Origin: JACCZX01 sp963786295
Lineage (GTDB): Bacteria > Pseudomonadota > Gammaproteobacteria > Burkholderiales > Burkholderiaceae_F
Direction of reading: 5' to 3'
Length of the DNA stretch: 64,000 nt
NCBI GenBank assembly: GCA_963786295.1
Contig: CAWAYV010000034.1
Coordinates: 1 to 64,000 of the forward strand
Shown: one piece after another, positions 25,639 to 32,083 of the stretch
How positions within the stretch are numbered: the stretch's first letter is position 1
Layout of the letters: each line of letters starts with the position of its first letter
Notes under the pieces: model-generated
What the model was told of the DNA's origin: nothing
The model's database searches: none
The model's input: only the letters and a program-made list of their open reading frames with translations
Program-made: the position numbers and the translations under genes

Positions 25639-26109
25639 ATGACGAAGCAGACTCAGCAACAGCCACAACAGAAAGAGCAGAAGCAGAACGATTCACAGCG
25701 GGGGAAAAATCCTGAACAGCAGGGCGGCCAAAACCCGCAGGGTCAGCCGGGAAGGAAGCCGGGGTCGCAGGGTCAACCTGGAGCGCGGCAAGCTGATCAA
25801 GGGTCCGGTAGCCGCCAGTCTTCTGGATCGCACGGTCAGGATTCGCAAAAGGGGGTGCAGCGCGGACAGAAACCGAGTCAACACGGTTCTGTGTCAACCG
25901 AGGACGACGAGTCTCCCGAGATGAATCAGGCGGGCGAGCAGTGGAATCAGGCCGACGACACGCTTCGCCAGAGTGCGTTAGATGCGCAATACGGCACCAG
26001 CAGTTCGTCGAAGACAGGTCAGCAAACCAATCGACCACAAGGCGCCACGGAATCATCAACGGGTTCTGACCGTGACACGCTGAGTGGTTCGCGCAGCAAG
26101 GGTCGCTAG
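25639..26109 (+). CDS. Gln/Gly/Ser-rich low-complexity hydrophilic protein
   Basis: The 156-residue protein is almost wholly Gln, Gly, Ser, Asn, Lys and Pro (TKQTQQQPQQKEQKQNDSQR, GQPGRKPGSQGQPGAR). It has no hydrophobic segment and is predicted to be disordered. A better-conserved patch, SPEMNQAGEQWNQADDTLRQ, lies near residues 95-115. ATG 25639 follows GGAG by seven bases. The composition resembles hydrophilin or LEA-like desiccation protectants (inference). It has its own sigma-54-type promoter and a palindromic terminator. Confidence 0.75.
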   Translation: MTKQTQQQPQQKEQKQNDSQRGKNPEQQGGQNPQGQPGRKPGSQGQPGARQADQGSGSRQSSGSHGQDSQKGVQRGQKPSQHGSVSTEDDESPEMNQAGEQWNQADDTLRQSALDAQYGTSSSSKTGQQTNRPQGATESSTGSDRDTLSGSRSKGR

Positions 26110-26127
26110 ACAAAGGCCAGGATATAA

Positions 26128-26151
26128 AAATGGGGACTTAAGTCCCCATTT
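26128..26151. terminator. Bidirectional palindromic terminator
   Basis: A perfect 24-bp palindrome, half-site AAATGGGGACTT, with A-rich flank on one side and T-rich on the other. It lies between the convergent genes ending at 26109 (+) and 26165 (-) and can serve both. Confidence 0.8.
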
Positions 26152-26164
26152 CTTAGGCGCTGAC

Positions 26165-26350
26165 CTACATGTAGGTGGTCGACGGTTGTTTATCGGTCGA
26201 CCACTTCTCCTCTTGGTCGACGTCCGCGTTGCGTGCAAGGCGTCGCGCCTCGGCGCTGGAAGAATCGATCGACTGTTGACTTTTGCGAACCGCGCGCGAA
26301 ACAACATAGGCAAGACCACCCAATAGGGCGGCGCGAACGAGTAGTGACAC
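26165..26350 (-). CDS. 61-residue single-span membrane protein
   Basis: One N-terminal hydrophobic helix (LLVRAALLGGLAYVVSRAVR), then a charged tail with SSSAEARRLARNADVDQEEK. AGGAG precedes the ATG at 26350. It is last of a minus-strand series (YqjD-like, YqjE-like, YqjK-lipocalin). Function unknown; probably an inner-membrane stress protein. Confidence 0.65.
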   Translation of the reverse strand: MSLLVRAALLGGLAYVVSRAVRKSQQSIDSSSAEARRLARNADVDQEEKWSTDKQPSTTYM

Positions 26351-26377
26351 TTCGATCTCCTTCTAAAGCTATCGTAC

Positions 26378-27196
26378 TTAATTGTTCGATGCAGATGCAG
26401 TGCTATGCCGCGTGTAAACGAGTGCGCTCGTGTCGAACCCTTGTGCCCGTGCCTTGCTCAGGAAATCCTGCCGTTCGGTGTCGCCTACGGTTGGCTGGCG
26501 CGAAAGGAGCCATAGGTGCTTACGGTCCGCGGTGCCGACGATTGCCGTGCTGTAATCGTCGGCGACGTCGATGATCGTGTAATCCGACCATACGAACGGC
26601 AGTACGTCCAACGCGGAGTGCGAATACGAAATTTTGAAGCGAGCTTGAGTTGCGTCATCGACCAGCTTCGCGCGCCCAGTAGAGCGCCTAATGCTTCCAT
26701 TTTCGCGCCGGCATAGACTCAGCAGGCGAAGTCCGTCGTTGGTCCTCGCATAGGTCGCGCGCGCATCAGATACGCACTCCTTATCTTGCCGATCAGGCAG
26801 CCGGGCGATCTCAAACCAGCTGCCTGCAAAGCGATCCAGATCGACGTATGCCGCGCTCGCCAGAGCCTTCTTGGCCTTCTTCGCGACGATCGCGGCGACT
26901 ACCGCACTAAGCGCGGTTAGCGCCTGCGGACCGAGCGCAGCCACGTAGGGCCCATACGCGCGAAGCCATGCACCCAAGCCCTGGCCGCGTACACGATCCC
27001 TGGGCACCTTGCGTCGAGCCCTTAGCACCTGCCGTAGAAGCAACGCCGCGCCTGCTGCTCCCATAATGGTGGGCCCCTTCGCGCGCCAACTCGCGCGTAG
27101 CGCCCGACCTGTGTTGGCCACCCGCTGGTCGGCTACACGAACGGCTCTTTCCGCCGCCTCAATGTCGGTCCTTAGGGTGTCAAGCGCCGCTGCCAT
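26378..27196 (-). CDS. YqjK-like/lipocalin fusion protein
   Basis: The 272-residue protein joins two modules. Residues 1-115 are helical and basic, with a coiled-coil-like start (LRTDIEAAERAVRVADQRV) and a weak hydrophobic stretch (IMGAAGAALLLRQVL), resembling YqjK. Residues 116-265 are a Blc-type lipocalin: VDLDRFAGSWFEIARLPDRQ, two Cys (KECVSD, SLCRRE), LPFVWSDYTIIDVADDYSTA and HLWLLSRQP. Usual bacterial lipocalins are outer-membrane lipoproteins; this one lacks a lipobox and signal peptide, so its location is unclear. The lipocalin barrel binds lipids or fatty acids. It is downstream of yqjD/yqjE-like genes, as yqjK is in enterobacteria. Confidence 0.8.
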   Translation of the reverse strand: MAAALDTLRTDIEAAERAVRVADQRVANTGRALRASWRAKGPTIMGAAGAALLLRQVLRARRKVPRDRVRGQGLGAWLRAYGPYVAALGPQALTALSAVVAAIVAKKAKKALASAAYVDLDRFAGSWFEIARLPDRQDKECVSDARATYARTNDGLRLLSLCRRENGSIRRSTGRAKLVDDATQARFKISYSHSALDVLPFVWSDYTIIDVADDYSTAIVGTADRKHLWLLSRQPTVGDTERQDFLSKARAQGFDTSALVYTRHSTASASNN

Positions 27197-27205
27197 GCTG
27201 TGCCT

Positions 27206-27730
27206 CTAGGAATCCTCTTTCGACAATGTGCGGCGCGTCGCGGCAAAGGTCAGGTTGTCAACCATCGCGCGTATGGCCCGAACCAACAAGAAGACGGCAA
27301 CCGCGTGCAACGCGATTGCGACGATCGCGGCGATCAACCACGGCACACCCGCCGTCACGGCGCCATAAATCAATGCGCCGATAAGGATCAGCCACGCGGT
27401 AACGCCGAGCAGCGCCGCGCCCACCGCGAATGCCAACATGTAAGCGGCAGACCAGACCGCTCGCTTCGCTTCGAGTTCGAATAGATAAAAACGTGCGTTA
27501 AAGGCGGCGCGGATCTCGCTGACGAATTGCGCAATGCTGGGACGCGCCGGCGGCGAACCGCGCGGACGCGCGGTGCCACTAGGCGATGCTCCCGCCGAAG
27601 CTGCAGTCGAGGAAGAACCTGGACGCGGTCGCGCGAACGACTCTCGACTTGTCGCCGAGTCTGCGCCCGGTTGGGCAGCCGCCGGCGGTGCGCTGCCACC
27701 GCTGACCGCCTTGTCGCGGGCGATATCCAC
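27206..27730 (-). CDS. YqjE-like phage-holin-superfamily membrane protein
   Basis: The 174-residue protein has a disordered Ala/Ser/Pro-rich N-terminus of about 65 residues. A YqjE-type domain follows, with two hydrophobic hairpin helices (WSAAYMLAFAVGAALLGVTA and PWLIAAIVAIALHAVAVFLL). It is an inner-membrane protein; YqjE homologues accompany YqjD at the membrane. It lies 34 bp after the DUF883 gene and 9 bp before the lipocalin fusion, which suggests one operon. The N-terminal extension is longer than in E. coli YqjE. Confidence 0.75.
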   Translation of the reverse strand: MDIARDKAVSGGSAPPAAAQPGADSATSRESFARPRPGSSSTAASAGASPSGTARPRGSPPARPSIAQFVSEIRAAFNARFYLFELEAKRAVWSAAYMLAFAVGAALLGVTAWLILIGALIYGAVTAGVPWLIAAIVAIALHAVAVFLLVRAIRAMVDNLTFAATRRTLSKEDS

Positions 27731-27764
27731 TGCGCTCAGATCAGATCGGCGTCAACCGACGCGA

Positions 27765-28109
27765 TTAGCGTGACAAACGCCCAATCAGCAACCCCGCGAG
27801 GAGAGCAATGCCGACGACTGCCAAGGGGTGCGCACGGATTTGATCGCGGGCCGACTCCGCCCACTCTTCTTCCATCGCAACGAAATCGTCGTACTTGGCA
27901 TAAAGCGTGTCCTGCGCATCGCTCGCGGCGGACCGCGCGCGGTCAAGCATCGGTGCCGCCTTCGCCGCGAGGCGATCGACGGTCTCGTGCGCACCCTGGG
28001 CCACGCGATCTACCGTGCTGTGCGCGCGCTCAGCCGCCTGAGCCGGACTCACTTTGCCGGTACTCCCCGCCGTGCCTAGGTTGCCGGTATTCGGAGTGCT
28101 TGTTTCCAT
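27765..28109 (-). CDS. DUF883 (ElaB/YqjD) family membrane-anchored protein
   Basis: The 114-residue protein has an amphipathic helical region (AERAHSTVDRVAQGAHETVD, ARSAASDAQDTLYAKYDDFV) and the C-terminal tail-anchor RAHPLAVVGIALLAGLLIGR, diagnostic of DUF883. E. coli YqjD and ElaB dock inactive ribosomes at the inner membrane in stationary phase; the same role is inferred here. GGGAG precedes ATG 28109. It leads a series of four minus-strand genes ending at 26165. Confidence 0.88.
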   Translation of the reverse strand: METSTPNTGNLGTAGSTGKVSPAQAAERAHSTVDRVAQGAHETVDRLAAKAAPMLDRARSAASDAQDTLYAKYDDFVAMEEEWAESARDQIRAHPLAVVGIALLAGLLIGRLSR

Positions 28110-28153
28110 CTGTGCTCCCTATTGATTTTCGAGATGCGTTCTATGTTCAATGC

Positions 28154-28186
28154 TGATTCCCAGCCCGCGCAGCGGGCCGGGAATCA
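28154..28186 (-). terminator. Hairpin between the YmgE-like gene and the DUF883 gene
   Basis: Stem TGATTCCC-A-GCCCGC with GCGGGC-C-GGGAATCA (28154-28168, 28172-28186) has one A/C mismatch and a 3-nt loop. No T-run follows on the minus strand. It may be a partial terminator or a processing or stability element. Confidence 0.5.
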
Positions 28187-28197
28187 ACGGCCCGTCA

Positions 28198-28470
28198 TTA
28201 ACGGACCGAACCGCGACGAAATAAGTTGACGATCGCCAGCAGGATGACAGCGCCGATCAGCGACACGACCAATGCCCCGAAGCTAAAGGCATCCTGATTG
28301 ATCGAGGGCACACCCAGCAATGGAGAGATCAGCCATCCGCCCAAAGCCGCTCCGACGATGCCGACAACAATGTTAAGAAAAATTCCCTGTTGCGCATCGG
28401 TCCGCATAATCAGGCTCGCCAGCCAGCCAACGACGCCGCCCACGATCAGCCAAATGATGAAGTTAATCAT
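28198..28470 (-). CDS. GlsB/YeaQ/YmgE-family stress membrane protein
   Basis: The 90-residue protein has three hydrophobic helices: FIIWLIVGGVVGWLASLIM, FLNIVVGIVGAALGGWLISP and LVVSLIGAVILLAIVNLF. The glycine-rich G-X3-G-X2-A pattern is that of the transglycosylase-associated family, whose members are induced by envelope and acid stress. Located in the inner membrane. A sigma-54-type element (28570-28583) lies 100 bp upstream. Transcription may continue through the hairpin into the DUF883-YqjE-lipocalin genes. Confidence 0.88.
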   Translation of the reverse strand: MINFIIWLIVGGVVGWLASLIMRTDAQQGIFLNIVVGIVGAALGGWLISPLLGVPSINQDAFSFGALVVSLIGAVILLAIVNLFRRGSVR

Positions 28471-28569
28471 TACGTTTTCCTCGAGTTGGTTGGTTTAAGT
28501 GCGCCGGTTCACAACTGTGAAGAGAAGCGGAGCGCGACACCAGCAAGCGAACCGCAATATCTGTCACAA

Positions 28570-28583
28570 GCAAACTGTATGCC
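28570..28583 (-). promoter_or_regulatory. Sigma-54-type promoter for the YmgE-like gene
   Basis: Minus strand GGCATACAGTTTGC: GGCAT-N5-TTGC at correct spacing. Predicted start near 28558, leader about 88 nt. Confidence 0.55.
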
Positions 28584-28587
28584 TATT

Positions 28588-28605
28588 GGAGCGTGCGTGC
28601 GCTCC
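28588..28605. promoter_or_regulatory. Inverted repeat between two divergent sigma-54-type promoters
   Basis: GGAGCG-TGCGTG-CGCTCC, perfect 6-bp arms, sits between the minus-strand promoter (28570-28583) and the plus-strand promoter (28617-28632). It could be a shared operator. It is closer to the promoters than a typical enhancer site. Confidence 0.35.
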
Positions 28606-28616
28606 CAAAAAATTTC

Positions 28617-28632
28617 TGGCACGTACGTTGCT
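28617..28632 (+). promoter_or_regulatory. Sigma-54 promoter (full consensus) for the 80-residue protein gene
   Basis: TGGCACGTACGTTGCT is a perfect match to TGGCAC-N5-TTGC[A/T]. The predicted start near 28643 gives a 27-nt leader with GGAG before ATG 28670. Confidence 0.8.
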
Positions 28633-28669
28633 TAGAACGTACCACGTACCCAAAAAGAATGGAGCAACG

Positions 28670-28912
28670 ATGAAAGCACCGAGGAAAGCGCAAGCAAAGA
28701 GGGTGTCCGCTGCGCAATCAGGCCGTGACGAATTCTTGCTGGCTCGGCTCGGTAAGGGCTGCTGGGTCGTCGGTTATCAGGGACGGGTGATTGCGGGTGC
28801 GGTCTTGAGTTCGTTGCCCGCGGCTGCCGCCTATGCAGCCGACTTGGCGCACGCGTTTGGCAGCCACAACTTCCTGCTGACGGTGGTCGAGGCCGGTCGC
28901 CACGTCGTTTAG
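28670..28912 (+). CDS. 80-residue protein of unknown function
   Basis: It starts with a basic stretch (MKAPRKAQAKRVSAAQ), followed by a compact domain with DEFLLARLGKGCWVVGYQGR and a helix AAAYAADLAHAFGSHNFLL. ATG 28670 has GGAG five bases upstream and lies behind the best sigma-54 promoter of the region. A GC-rich hairpin (28919-28939) follows. I do not recognise the family; nothing suggests secretion. Confidence 0.6.
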   Translation: MKAPRKAQAKRVSAAQSGRDEFLLARLGKGCWVVGYQGRVIAGAVLSSLPAAAAYAADLAHAFGSHNFLLTVVEAGRHVV

Positions 28913-28918
28913 CTGCAC

Positions 28919-28939
28919 GCCCCCGGCTGGCTCGGGGGC
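28919..28939 (+). terminator. Hairpin after the 80-residue protein gene
   Basis: Perfect 7-bp stem GCCCCCG/CGGGGGC with a 7-nt loop right after the stop. Only GTTACG follows, so the T-tract is poor. The remaining 200 bp to the next gene hold no feature I can support. Confidence 0.55.
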
Positions 28940-29147
28940 GTTACGCGGTCATACGCAGTCCTACGCAGGGCCAGCGCGACGTGCGGGCGATCCGACCCGC
29001 CAGGCCGCTCACATCCCTTCATATTTCCCCTTGATTTAGCCGATTAGGCCGCATATCGGCGGCTGGAAGTGACAACTACGGTATCGTTGTTGTCTGCACC
29101 AAGGACACGTTTCAGCGTGCGTTCGTGTGCCCAAAAAGGGGAAGGTA

Positions 29148-30528
29148 ATGAGTCACGCACTCATCGTCGATGACGATTCCGATACGGCGGAAATGCTTGC
29201 GGAGTTGGTCGCGAGCCAAGGATTTACTGCCGCCACTGCGCGCACGATGCGCGACGCGCGGCGCGAATTGGCGACCAGTGTGCCCGATGTCGTATTTCTC
29301 GATCTCGTATTGCCTGACGGTAAAGGGATCGAACTATTCAATGACAAGGCGGCGCTGGCCGATACGGAAGTTGTCTTGATCACGGGGCACGCCAGCTTGG
29401 AGACTTCGATCGAGGCGCTGCGCCTGGGTGCTGCGGATTATTTGATCAAGCCTGTAAGCCCCGGACAAGTGCAGGGAATCTTGGAGCGAATCATGCGGCC
29501 CGGCGAGCTGCGGGCCGAAATTTCGGACTTGCGCAGCGAACTCGATCGCAGCGGGCGCTTCGGTGATATGTGGGGTGGCTCACCGTCGATGAAGCGTGTG
29601 TACGAGCAGGTGTCGCGCGTCGCCGCCACGGCGGTAACAGTGCTGATACAGGGCGAAAGTGGCACCGGCAAGGAGTTGGTGGCGCAAACGATTCATTCGC
29701 TCAGCCGCCGCCGCAGCCGGCCGTTTCTCGCGATCAACTGCGGCGCGATATCGCCTCACCTGATGGAAAGCGAGATCTTCGGGCACGAGAAAGGAAGCTT
29801 TACCGGCGCCAATCGGCAACACCTCGGCTTCTTTGAGCGTGCCCACGGTGGAACGCTGTTCTTGGATGAAATAACCGAGATGCCGCCCGACCTTCAGGTC
29901 AAGCTGTTACGGGTTCTTGAAACCGGTACGTTCAACCGAGTTGGATCGACCGAAACGCAACGTGCCGACGTGCGAGTGTTGGGTGCGACGAACCGCGTGC
30001 CCGAGCGGGCGGTGGCCGATGGCAAGCTGCGCGAGGATCTGCTGTATCGATTGAACGTGTTCCCTATCCGCTTACCGCCGTTGCGCGAACGTCGGGAAGA
30101 CATCGCGTTACTCGCCGATCACTTTCTGGCTGGAAATTTGCAAGGAAGAAGGCAAGGAAAAGCGCCTCAGCAAGAGCGCCTATCAGCGAATGAACGAGTA
30201 TGACTGGCCCGGCAACGTGCGCGAGTTGCGCAATGTCGTGCAGCGCGCTTATGTAATGGCATCCGACTCGACTATCAACGATGAATGGCTGGAGCTGCAG
30301 GCCGGGCGTTCCGCGCTGGGCGATCCGTCGATCTTGTCGGTTCCGATCGGTACCACCTTGGCCGAAATGGAGCGCTCACTGATTTTTGCAACGCTCGAAC
30401 ACTTCGAGGGGAACAAAGAGCGCACCGCGGCGGCGCTTGGGGTGAGTCTGAAGACCCTATATAACCGGCTTAAGGATTACGGCGGCGAAGGTGCACAGCC
30501 TTCCAAGGAGCGTCGGGCTGCTGCATAG
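29148..30528 (+). CDS. Orphan sigma-54-dependent response regulator (one frameshift)
   Basis: Conceptual 459 residues. The receiver begins SHALIVDDDSDTAEMLAELV, with phospho-Asp in VVFLDLVLPDG and the lysine in YLIKPVSP. The AAA+ domain has Walker A GESGTGKE, the sigma-54 loop GSFTGA (Thr kept) and GGTLFLDEITE. The Fis HTH is AAALGVSLKTLYNRLKDY. An extra G at 30128/30129 breaks the frame; removing it gives DHFL-LEICKEEGKEKRLSKS and continues intact. ATG 29148 follows GGGGAAGG. No kinase gene is adjacent. It is a paralogue of the regulator at 13639, and the best candidate activator of nearby sigma-54-type promoters (inference). Confidence 0.87.
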
Positions 30529-30568
30529 CCCGCTTGGCCGTCTCGGGTTGTCGATCGCAGGTAGACGC

Positions 30569-30583
30569 GGGCATATTACTTGC
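30569..30583 (+). promoter_or_regulatory. Sigma-54-type promoter for the second BON lipoprotein operon
   Basis: GGGCATATTACTTGC: GGCAT-N5-TTGC with correct spacing. Predicted start near 30595, leader about 94 nt before ATG 30689, with GAGGAG at 30676-30681. Confidence 0.55.
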
Positions 30584-30688
30584 CGAACGCTTAGGCCTGC
30601 TTGCGCATGCTTTGTACTTGCGCGAGGCATAGGGCCCGTCGACATGCAAGCAAGGGCTCAAATTAACTTATCCAAGAGGAGCCAGATC

Positions 30689-31147
30689 ATGCAGAAAGCT
30701 GCACGTCACACATTCAGAGCGGTGGTCGCGGCCACCGCAGCCATACTTGTCCTCGGCGCATGCTCACGGGACGAGCGTAAGGAAGTGCGTACCGAAGTGA
30801 AGCAAGCGACCAACGCCGCCGCTAACGTGGTCGACAATGCTGCGTTGACCACCAAGGTGAAGGCGGCGTTACTCGCCGACGAATTGGTCAAGGGTACGCA
30901 GATCAATGTCGACTCCAACAACGGCGTGGTAACCCTTAGCGGCGCCGTGGACAGTCCGGCCCACATGCAGAAGGCCGAGCAGATTGCAAAAGGCGTGAGC
31001 GGAGTGACGCGGGTGCAGAACAATCTGAACGCGCCCACTACGACGACCACGAGTTCGACACCACCGCCTTCGACGATGGCCACTTCGCCGACCCCGCCGT
31101 CGAGCATGACGGCCGACAAGAAGGACACCGTCACGACCAAGCCTTAA
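30689..31147 (+). CDS. BON-domain lipoprotein with a Thr/Ser/Pro-rich tail
   Basis: The 152-residue protein has a lipoprotein signal ending in LVLGAC. A short charged helix follows, then one BON domain (VVDNAALTTKVKAALLADEL, INVDSNNGVVTLSGAVDSPA, IAKGVSGVTRVQNNL) and a disordered Thr/Ser/Pro tail of about 35 residues. GAGGAG precedes ATG 30689. It is related to the BON lipoprotein at 13181 and to OsmY/DolP-type envelope proteins. The next gene follows by 27 bp and is probably cotranscribed. Confidence 0.87.
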   Translation: MQKAARHTFRAVVAATAAILVLGACSRDERKEVRTEVKQATNAAANVVDNAALTTKVKAALLADELVKGTQINVDSNNGVVTLSGAVDSPAHMQKAEQIAKGVSGVTRVQNNLNAPTTTTTSSTPPPSTMATSPTPPSSMTADKKDTVTTKP

Positions 31148-31174
31148 TGTGGCCCCGAGTAACGAGGAGCACAC

Positions 31175-31444
31175 ATGGCCAGCGATAAAGTCAAGGACAG
31201 GAGTCAAGGCGAAGTGCAGGGCGAAGGTGATTACAGGGCTGCACGTCGCTATAACGAGGCGACACGTGAATTCGTAGAGGACGAAGATGTGGCTGAAGCG
31301 GCACGTGACGCAGAGCCAAAAAGCGAACGCGAGCAGCAGCAGTTGGAACGCGCCGAGCAAGCGGGACGAGAGCGCGCTAAAGATGAAGATCCGTTGCTCG
31401 ACCACCCTGAGGACATTGTCAAGAACAAGGACAGCCGGAAATAA
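31175..31444 (+). CDS. Highly charged hydrophilic stress-type protein
   Basis: The 89-residue protein is dominated by Glu, Asp, Arg, Lys and Ala (DYRAARRYNEATREFVEDED, EREQQQLERAEQAGRERAKD), helical and soluble with no cysteine. The ATG follows GAGGAGCACAC. Similar short charged proteins occur beside BON and DUF883 genes in stress loci. No precise family is assigned. An intrinsic terminator follows. Confidence 0.7.
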   Translation: MASDKVKDRSQGEVQGEGDYRAARRYNEATREFVEDEDVAEAARDAEPKSEREQQQLERAEQAGRERAKDEDPLLDHPEDIVKNKDSRK

Positions 31445-31453
31445 CTCCGTGTG

Positions 31454-31479
31454 GCCGCTTTTCGAGTTTCGCGGCTTTT
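31454..31479 (+). terminator. Intrinsic terminator after the charged-protein gene
   Basis: Stem GCCGC/GCGGC (31454-31458 with 31471-31475), 12-nt loop, followed by TTTT. Confidence 0.6.
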
Positions 31480-31534
31480 GAGCTAGGCTCGCAGACACGA
31501 GCGACGTTTCAAATCACCTGCGCGTCGTCGTGAT

Positions 31535-32083
31535 ATGAGTAAGGCATTTGTCAAGGAATCCGACGATCAGGACGACGACGAGCTCGACTCGCCGCAGATT
31601 GCCGGCGTGCGCAACTACATCACGCCGGCCGGACATCGGCGCTTAAAAGACGAGCTGCTGCAGTTGTTGAACACGGAGCGGCCCGAGGTCGTGAAAACCG
31701 TATCCTGGGCCGCGTCAAACGGCGATCGCTCGGAAAACGGCGACTACATCTATGGCAAGAAGCGCTTGCGCGAGATCGATCGGCGCATCCGGTTTCTGAC
31801 GAAGCGGCTGGACGTGGCTGAAGTGGTCGACCCCGCCGCGCGTGAACCCACCGACCAAATATTTTTCGGCGCCACAGTGCGCTACTCAACAGAAAATGGC
31901 AGCGAGAATTGCGTGACCATTGTCGGGATCGACGAAGTCGATCCTGCGCAAGGCTACGTTAGCTGGATCTCGCCGATCGCAGGCGCGCTTTTGAAGGCGT
32001 ACGCGGGTGACACGGTGACGTTGCGCACGCCGGCGGGAACCGAGACGCTCGAGATCCTCGACGTGAGCTACGCCAAATCGTGA
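31535..32083 (+). CDS. greB: Transcription elongation factor GreB
   Basis: The 182-residue protein has an N-terminal acidic extension. A coiled-coil domain begins YITPAGHRRLKDELLQL, with the acidic-tip region NGDRSENGDYIYGKKRLREI (the two acidic residues DRSEN that enter the polymerase channel). The C-terminal FKBP-like domain has FFGATVRY and ISPIAGALLKAYAGD. GreB rescues backtracked RNA polymerase by stimulating transcript cleavage. Its 3' end overlaps the end of convergent spoT by 16 bp. Confidence 0.92.
   Translation: MSKAFVKESDDQDDDELDSPQIAGVRNYITPAGHRRLKDELLQLLNTERPEVVKTVSWAASNGDRSENGDYIYGKKRLREIDRRIRFLTKRLDVAEVVDPAAREPTDQIFFGATVRYSTENGSENCVTIVGIDEVDPAQGYVSWISPIAGALLKAYAGDTVTLRTPAGTETLEILDVSYAKS

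Noticed and set aside
25403..26113. 236-residue minus-strand ORF
   Set aside because: Antisense to the Gln/Gly-rich gene, which has a ribosome site, promoter and terminator on the plus strand.
28117..28197. Search for a sigma-54 element directly before the DUF883 gene
   Set aside because: No site with GG and GC at the right spacing was found; the gene may be read from the YmgE-like promoter.
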